Below are positions 58,522 to 64,000 of a stretch of 64,000 bases of DNA, piece after piece. A program made the position numbers and the translations under genes. Under the pieces are notes generated by a model. The model was not told where the DNA came from. It saw only the letters and a list, made by a program, of their open reading frames with translations, and made no database searches. Origin of the DNA: Chrysaora quinquecirrha (taxonomy: Eukaryota > Cnidaria > Scyphozoa > Semaeostomeae > Pelagiidae); assembly GCA_014526335.1 (NCBI GenBank), contig JACTAT010000120.1:376864-440863 (forward strand), written 5' to 3'. Numbering within the stretch: the stretch's first letter is position 1; every line of letters begins with the position of its first letter.

Positions 58522-58888
58522 TGTCGAGAACAATTGTTTTTTGTTTAATTCGCTTTTGTTTAATTCACGCTTGAATGGACACAGACGAGGGCGTGTGAGA
58601 GGGAAGTGTGTGATTTTGAGATTCTGGGAGCGTTTTAAAAATTCGGATCGTTTTCAATCCAGGAATTCTACCTACCGTGAGATCGAAAGGGATAAATAAT
58701 CGTCGTGTTCATTGAAGTATAGTTTATTCTACCGTATTATTGCTGCTTTTTAATCGTTTGCTGTTTATATTGTTCTGTTTGTTTTCTACCAAGTTTTTTC
58801 TTCGTGTCGCTCCTAAATAAAGGCCTAAGTTGAGTATTATCAGAATCATTTGCGAGTATTTGTGGGAAGCAAGTTCAAATTCACCACA
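58522..58888 (+). repeat. right LTR of the BEL element
   Basis: Same 367 bp as the left LTR with one A/G difference (GGATCG here, GGATCA there). Confidence 0.95.
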
Positions 58889-58892
58889 GCGG

Positions 58893-59586
58893 AACTCTTC
58901 CAGCTGACAGTATCAAGTATGAAGGCCTCCATGCAACCCTGTGGCTCGGAATTTATGATGCTTTTCTTCGCTGCATAAAGGTCACTGCTTTTGAAAGGCC
59001 ATCCCTGGAAACAGTAAAGCAAACTTTAGAAATCGTCGAGGACGCTATGGACTTGCCTTTTGATAAGCATCAAGGTACAGCTTTGCTACGGGCACAAGAT
59101 AATAGCATTCTTACTGGTGCGTTTCAGCAACCTACAAATGATGGAACAAATGCTTGCGTTTTTCTGGCTATAAAGATTGCCGAGAAACTGTGCAAAGCCA
59201 CATATAATTTATCATCGTTCGATGAAGTAAAAGAGATGGCAGAGAAAATCATTGACAAGCTTCCAGAAACTTTTAACAAACATCGAAATGTTGCTGAGAA
59301 ATATGAAGTACATAATGCGTTGCAGCTAATGCTTGACAATGAAATGGTAAAGAATGTGGAGATAAGAACTGTTTACCAAGGTCATAGAGTGTTCTCACGA
59401 GATGCACGGCAACAGATCGATAGTCTGTTACAACAGGAAAGTGGAAATTTTGTGATTATTGTTCCCCGTACAGTTTTCTTCTTGGAAAGATCCTGGGAAA
59501 ATGGACTGCCATCGACACTCATGTCATTGATCAAGACCTTGGAGGAAATGGCAATGGAATTTGCAAAGTTTCCAACGACGTTTTGA
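58893..59586 (+). pseudogene. kinase-MULE composite gene, part 2: end of kinase C-lobe and unknown domain
   Basis: Continues the kinase frame after the LTR element: a helix LWLGIYDAFLRCIKVT, then ERPSLETVKQTLEIV ends the kinase. Next a domain of about 170 residues starts ALLRAQDNSILTGAFQQPTN, followed by DGTNACVFLAIKIAEKL. A Cys placed at the N-end of a helix after a Gln/Asn-Asp-Gly-Thr stretch recalls papain-fold proteases, but the matching His/Asp is not clear, so the fold is only a suggestion. Stops at 59584; the following sequence continues in another frame, so one frameshift is likely near 59580. Confidence 0.65.
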
Positions 59587-60403
59587 CCGTACGGAGCTGG
59601 CTTTGGAGACGACTATTTAAAAGCAAGGTGGGCAGTTCAGTAATTCAGTTAAATAAGATTGAGTTGGCGAATCCTCAGAATGAAATTGTGGAAAATGCCA
59701 ATCGTAATGAGCAGGAAAAGGCCATTTCTTCTTGCTCTGAAACAAGCTCTCTTGCAGCTACTTTTGACCATTTGGATGGTAACACTATGGAAAATGAAAA
59801 CTTTGCATCTGAATTAGACTCTATAACAAACTCCTGGGGACAAAACAGCCACATCTCTGTCTCAGATAGTTCAACAATTGGAGAGGTGACCGACGTTGAA
59901 AGAAGAGAAACAAAGGACGTACCTGGCTGTCCAAATAAGTCGGCTGAAATCTTGAGATGGGAAGCCTTACAAAATAAAAGGTGGGGTCCTTATCGCATTC
60001 CCTACATTTCGTCAATAAAGAGAAAGTTGAAAAACGTGGACGCGCTAAACCTGGTTTATTCAAATTGCTCTAAATCAAAGAGGGTACCGCAAGCGTGTCG
60101 AAGAAATGGAGTGTTTCTAATCGAAAGTTCTGCACTGAAAGACATCGATGACGTCAAAAGCGATTTAAATGGCGTTTTTCAATTTTGTCATGAAGCTAAA
60201 TGTCTTACAGTTAATGTATCCAAAGATGAATCCGGTAAGCCTCAAAACGTGATAATCAAGGCCCGCAGAAAAATTGAAATAATGGAGGATCAAATGCATT
60301 TGAAAATCAATAGACGAGAAAATCAGCATGGATTAGTGAGAAACATTATGTATTTTCTCGACGAGAAAGATACTGTACTCAACGACTGTGTCATACTACA
60401 ATA
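59587..60403 (+). pseudogene. kinase-MULE composite gene, part 3: linker and transposase N-region
   Basis: An acidic, Ser/Asn-rich linker (about 100 residues) is followed by RWEALQNKRWGPYRIPYISS and an ordered part that ends MYFLDEKDTVLNDCVILQ. The last codons are cut by a TA-flanked MITE at 60404. Without the MITE and one TA copy the frame continues directly into the next part. Confidence 0.6.
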
Positions 60404-60786
60404 CACGCATTTTTTTTTATAAGGAAGTTCGGATCAGGCTCAGTACTGAAAATTCCTTAACTGACAGCCAAATTTGAGTACTGAAAATTCCTTAGCAGTT
60501 CCTTAACTTTTATACTTGTTTCTTTAAAGTAAACCCAGGGACAAGGGAATATAGGGACATGAAGGTGTCAAAAGACGAATAGAAATGAATACTAATTAAA
60601 CCATTGACAATTAAAGTGTTGCTTGCCCGTTTTATACATGCAAAGGATCAGCTTCATAAGACTTCATCATATTGAATAAAGTCAGATTCCTTAATAGTCT
60701 CTGATCCAGTACTGGAATTCCTTCAGTTTTTGCCTATCCGAGTACTACCTTCCTTATAAAGCACTTCCTTATAAAAAAAATGCGTG
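60404..60786. mobile_element. TA-flanked MITE inside the transposase gene
   Basis: 383 bp, inverted ends CACGCATTTTTTTTTATAAG and complement; TA at 60402-60403 and 60787-60788. Length plus TA is 385, not a multiple of three, and removing it puts parts 3 and 4 in one frame, which confirms its boundaries. Diverged relative of the elements at 42982 and 47302. Confidence 0.88.
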
Positions 60787-61992
60787 TACTACGTTAATAG
60801 GAAGGTTTTAGGAGATGTAGATTCTGTGGTTTACAACGTTGCTGCTCATGGAAATGCAAAAGGAAAGTCCCAGTTCCATCCAATTAAAAGAAGCACATTA
60901 AATGCTATCAAAGAGGCCATTTCTCCCACCAGGAAGAGCTGCAGTCAACGTATATACACTGACTTTGTTGAAGGAAAAGATCGTGGTAGAGATTATGGAG
61001 ATGCTCCACGCTCAAAAAGGCAAGTTGTAAGCCTCGCAAGTTTAGGTCCAAGCAAAGCGAGGCGTCGACCGGTAAATGAGGTTGAAGGTTTACTGGCTTA
61101 TAACGCGGAGCTTGACGACGAAAGAATAATTGTACACCACAGCGATCTACCTGCAGATCTCTGGGTCCTTGCGACAAACCGAATGCTGGAAAACGTAAGA
61201 AATACCAAGCATGGTTTGCCAATATCTATCGATCCGACCTTTAATCAAGGTCAGTTTGAAGTGACTCCATTGACATATCGGCATCAACTGATACAGTCCA
61301 AATCGAAAAATGTCGGGGATGCTTGGAATAATGCAGTTCTTCTTGGCCCAACAATTATTCAGCATGAAAAAAATGAAGAAACATATGATAGAGCTTTAAG
61401 AGAGATAGCAAGAACTGCAGGGATCAAGAATGAGCCAATCGGCGTGGTCACAGATGGAGAGGAGGCACTCATAAATGCTTGTGAAAAAAATTTTGAAAAG
61501 GCAACAATGCTGCGCTGTACAAGACATTTCTTCAATAATTGCAAAGATTTTCTGGCATCCATGGGAATTAAAGGCTCAGTTGCAAACCCTCTTCTAGATA
61601 TTGTCTTCGGCAACGATGGTCTTATAGAGGCAAAAGATAAGAAAGATCTAAAGCTTCGTCTAAAACTCGTCAAGCAGTTAATCAACGAGACAGAGATTGA
61701 AATATGCGGTGGAGAAGGTAAACATGAGCCAAAATTTTTCGAGTTTCTAAAAGAGCGAAAGAAAAAAGTTTTGCGGCGTTTAATTCAAGATGCAAGGAGG
61801 AATGGTGGCCTACCTTCGAATGACTATGGCATCCCTAATCGTGCCTATACCAACCAGTCAGAGACAACAAATTCGGTTCTTGCATCCCGAAAGACATCAC
61901 TAGGGTTCTCCAAGAAAGATGATATTTCAAAAACGCAATTCATAAAAGACGTCTGGCATCATATTGCCTTATCTCAAGAAGAGGAAATTTAA
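60787..61992 (+). pseudogene. kinase-MULE composite gene, part 4: Mutator-like DDE transposase core
   Basis: Counting from the open frame at 60784, residue 150 is the Asp of ISIDPTFNQG, residue 224 the Asp of VVTDGEEAL, then LRCTRHFFNNC (the C/H motif after the second Asp of MULE enzymes), and Glu360 in NQSETTNSVL. This is the DDE triad and order of a MULE transposase. A TAA at 61990-61992 interrupts, but the same frame continues at once, so it is probably a point mutation. Confidence 0.8.
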
Positions 61993-63015
61993 AAAGCTCT
62001 TTCTGGAAGCAGTTCGCAGTTCAGGCTGATAAGAGAAGCAGAATATCTTCAGGTACCGCTTGAGGAATGGTACCAGTGGACCAAACAACAGCAGGAAAAC
62101 TATGCTAAAGAATTTCATAAGATGTCATTGGATGATGTAAAAAGAAAGAAAATTATGAAAATACCAAACAACAACATTGAATTTTCAAAAACGCCCGTTC
62201 AGTCACTTTCAGTGAACCTTTCACTGGCACTACCAAACATTATTTACGCAGATGCAATAGAAAAAAAAGCTGTTGAACTTCTGAATATCGAAAGCGCAAT
62301 AGTGGTAGCTCCACAACTTAATGAACAGCAACAAGATAAAAGATATTTAGTGGCTGGAACCAATCAGACATCTCATGTCGTCAAAATAAATACTAGCAGG
62401 GCAATTTTTTGTAACTGCAGAGGATTCAAATTTGCAAATATATGCAAACACGCAGCAGCCGTAGCAGAGAAAGAAAAGATGCTGTCTGACTTAATTAAAG
62501 GTGTAAGAATATCACAGCGTTCTGCGATCACCTATCCCCAAAAAAGAGGAGCAGGAAGAAAAGGGAGCCAACCGAGGCGATCCAGACCATACCAATCTGG
62601 AGTAAAAGGATCTACTCAAAATGAAGATGGTGCTCCTCCATTTACCGAAGTATGGCACAACAACGAGCCACTCATTGTCTGTCATGTAAGTTTAATACCG
62701 GCAGACAAAAGTCGATGCGGATATTGTAGTAAAGAATTTCCCAAAGGTTTTTTGGCTATTATTCCCTTCGACATCGCACTGAAGCACAAGGAACGCTGGC
62801 AGTATCCAAATAGAAACAGAAAGAGTGAAAATGAGCCTGCATTCCTTCCAGGCCCAGCGAACAAAATGACTACAAAATACTATTGTGTTAACAAGACTTG
62901 TGTCATGAAAAGATTTCCATACTTCCAAGAGCAACTAATTGAGCTGGCAGAAGACGTACATCTAAATGACAGTCACAAAAAACTTTTCGCAGAGAATTTG
63001 AATGTGTACTTTTGA
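61993..63015 (+). pseudogene. kinase-MULE composite gene, part 5: SWIM zinc finger and Cys/His tail
   Basis: Same frame as part 4. Near 62410-62451 it has CNCRGFKFANICKH, a SWIM finger (CxC...CxH), which is common behind MULE cores. A basic RGAGRKGSQPRRSRP stretch follows, then a C-terminal domain with CGYCSKEF, YYCVNKTCVMKR, probably zinc-binding. Stop TGA at 63013. No terminal inverted repeats were found around the gene, so it is uncertain whether this is a complete transposon or a host gene derived from one. Confidence 0.75.
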
Positions 63016-63449
63016 GGGAAGCATTGAACATCAGCATTCAATGTGACAGGCAACAAAAAACGCTATTTCTTAGAAATTTTACATCATTACTAATTTTTTT
63101 AGGGTGATAACACATACGCTAGCTTGTTAACTTTTTTAAGCCTTTAACAATTCGGCTAAGCTTCTTGACTCAAAAGAAGAGTGGTAAAAAACGTTCCGTT
63201 TTTTTTCCAACAGTGTAAATTGCATTGAGCAATAAGGCTTTTAGAAATAGCAACAATCAGAGTCTGAGCAATTCTTCGAGTCCGCTGTAGCAATTCTCGA
63301 TTTCCTCGACAGTATAGAATTTCAATGAAAAATACAACCCTTTCTATTTATTAATGTACTTAAACTCAGAGCCCAACAACAATACTTTTGGAAAACATTG
63401 AATTGGACGAATTTGTTATATTCTGCCAAGCTAGCCATATGCTCTCAAG
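63016..63449. other. non-coding stretch after the composite gene
   Basis: No feature supported. I searched this and 51664-51874 by eye for matching inverted ends of a MULE element and found none. Confidence 0.35.
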
Positions 63450-63630
63450 CGAGGGGTGTATCACTTCATAAATTTCGTACACCTTGACGCTAAATCTTCA
63501 TAAATTCTACAAATCTTTTGAATCTTATAAATCCCACAAATCTCTTAAAAAATCACTTGTTTTAACTATTGCGCATGTGCACAGGTTTTGATTCACGAAT
63601 GTACGCCATTTTTAGAAGTGATACACCCCT
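63450..63630. mobile_element. MITE, about 181 bp
   Basis: Inverted ends GAGGGGTGTATCACTTC and complement; flanks GCTCTCAAG and GCTCTCGAG form a 9-bp duplication with one mismatch. Interior has repeated CTTCATAAATTCTACAAATC. Confidence 0.65.
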
Positions 63631-63899
63631 CGCTCTCGAGCCATTAATCGTAACTTATTCAGACATTTCACAGGTGTGTTGCTAATTATCTTAAGATAGT
63701 GTGCTTTTTAATAAAAATGACATCTAACTATTTGCATATATGATGATTTAACATCTCCTGATCAACTACGCTTCTTTCTCTTCTCGAAATTGTTTGCTGT
63801 ATTTTAAGGTCGTCACTTGATAAAGACAAACATACGCGTATTAAACGAGGTTCTCAACCTGCTTTTCCATGGGTAGTAGTGTGAGCTAGTGCGCTCTTT

Positions 63900-64000
63900 G
63901 TCCGCGGTTTCCGCGTTTTTGACTATTGACTATTGCAAAATCAAAAACGCGGAAACCGCGGACATTTTGGAATATCATCTAGAATACGTATTGAAACAAG
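63900..64000. repeat. CG-rich hairpin copy C, running off the window end
   Basis: 63900-63963 repeats the GTCCGCGGTTTCCGCG hairpin. The next 37 bp to the window end equal, inverted, the flank of copy B (49931-49967), so a larger element is shared by both places. Confidence 0.85.

Larger units (their letters stand above)
52750..58888 (+). mobile_element. BEL/Pao LTR retrotransposon
   Basis: Full-length element with 367-bp LTRs that differ at one base, and target duplication GCGG (52746-52749 and 58889-58892; AGCGG if the last LTR base is counted as host). The order gag, protease, RT, RNase H, integrase, together with the DUF1759-like gag and the YVDD box, fits BEL/Pao. The internal reading frame is interrupted: a shift near 54340, a stop at 54740, and shifts near 56953 and 57370. 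It sits in the kinase coding sequence, in the same orientation. Confidence 0.95.

Overview
The window is eukaryotic, AT-rich and repeat-dense, with small exons bounded by GT-AG junctions. Animal genes (TFG, an SLC28-type nucleoside transporter, a homeobox exon) sit among many short inverted-repeat elements, tRNA-derived SINEs, a BEL/Pao LTR element and a LINE relic. This mix fits an early-branching animal. I infer a cnidarian, probably an anthozoan such as a stony coral, but nothing read here fixes the species.

Layout: (1) 0.85-6.8 kb, + strand: a seven-exon orphan gene (about 341 aa) whose exons join in frame and whose last exon encodes a repeated motif; one splice donor lies in the first unit of a long GTTA microsatellite. 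(2) 10.6-20.2 kb, - strand: a concentrative nucleoside transporter (SLC28/CNT family), with one expected exon not found and one junction out of phase. (3) 24.3-27.2 kb: a 2.9-kb DNA transposon with perfect 71-bp terminal inverted repeats and an 8-bp target duplication, ending about 106 bp before the TFG start codon. (4) 27.3-41.4 kb, + strand: TFG in five exons (409 aa). Its third intron holds a homeodomain exon on the same strand, with the same splice phase as TFG exon 4. (5) 42.6-43.5 kb: a LINE reverse-transcriptase relic. (6) 44.3-51.7 kb, - strand: a four-exon, 280-aa Gly/Ala-rich orphan gene. (7) 51.9-63.0 kb, + strand: a broken gene encoding in order a Ser/Thr kinase, a domain of unknown fold with a possible papain-like Cys motif, a Mutator-like (MULE) DDE transposase, a SWIM zinc finger and a Cys/His-rich tail. 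It is interrupted by a BEL/Pao retrotransposon (367-bp LTRs) and by a 383-bp TA-flanked MITE, and also carries a frameshift and an in-frame stop.

The two most unusual things are the kinase-MULE-SWIM composite, which I cannot match to a described transposon architecture, and the possible TFG-homeodomain splice isoform. TFG, the transporter and the two orphan genes look like host genes; most of the rest is mobile DNA in several layers. Gene models are by eye from splice signals and reading phase; no alignment or search was run.
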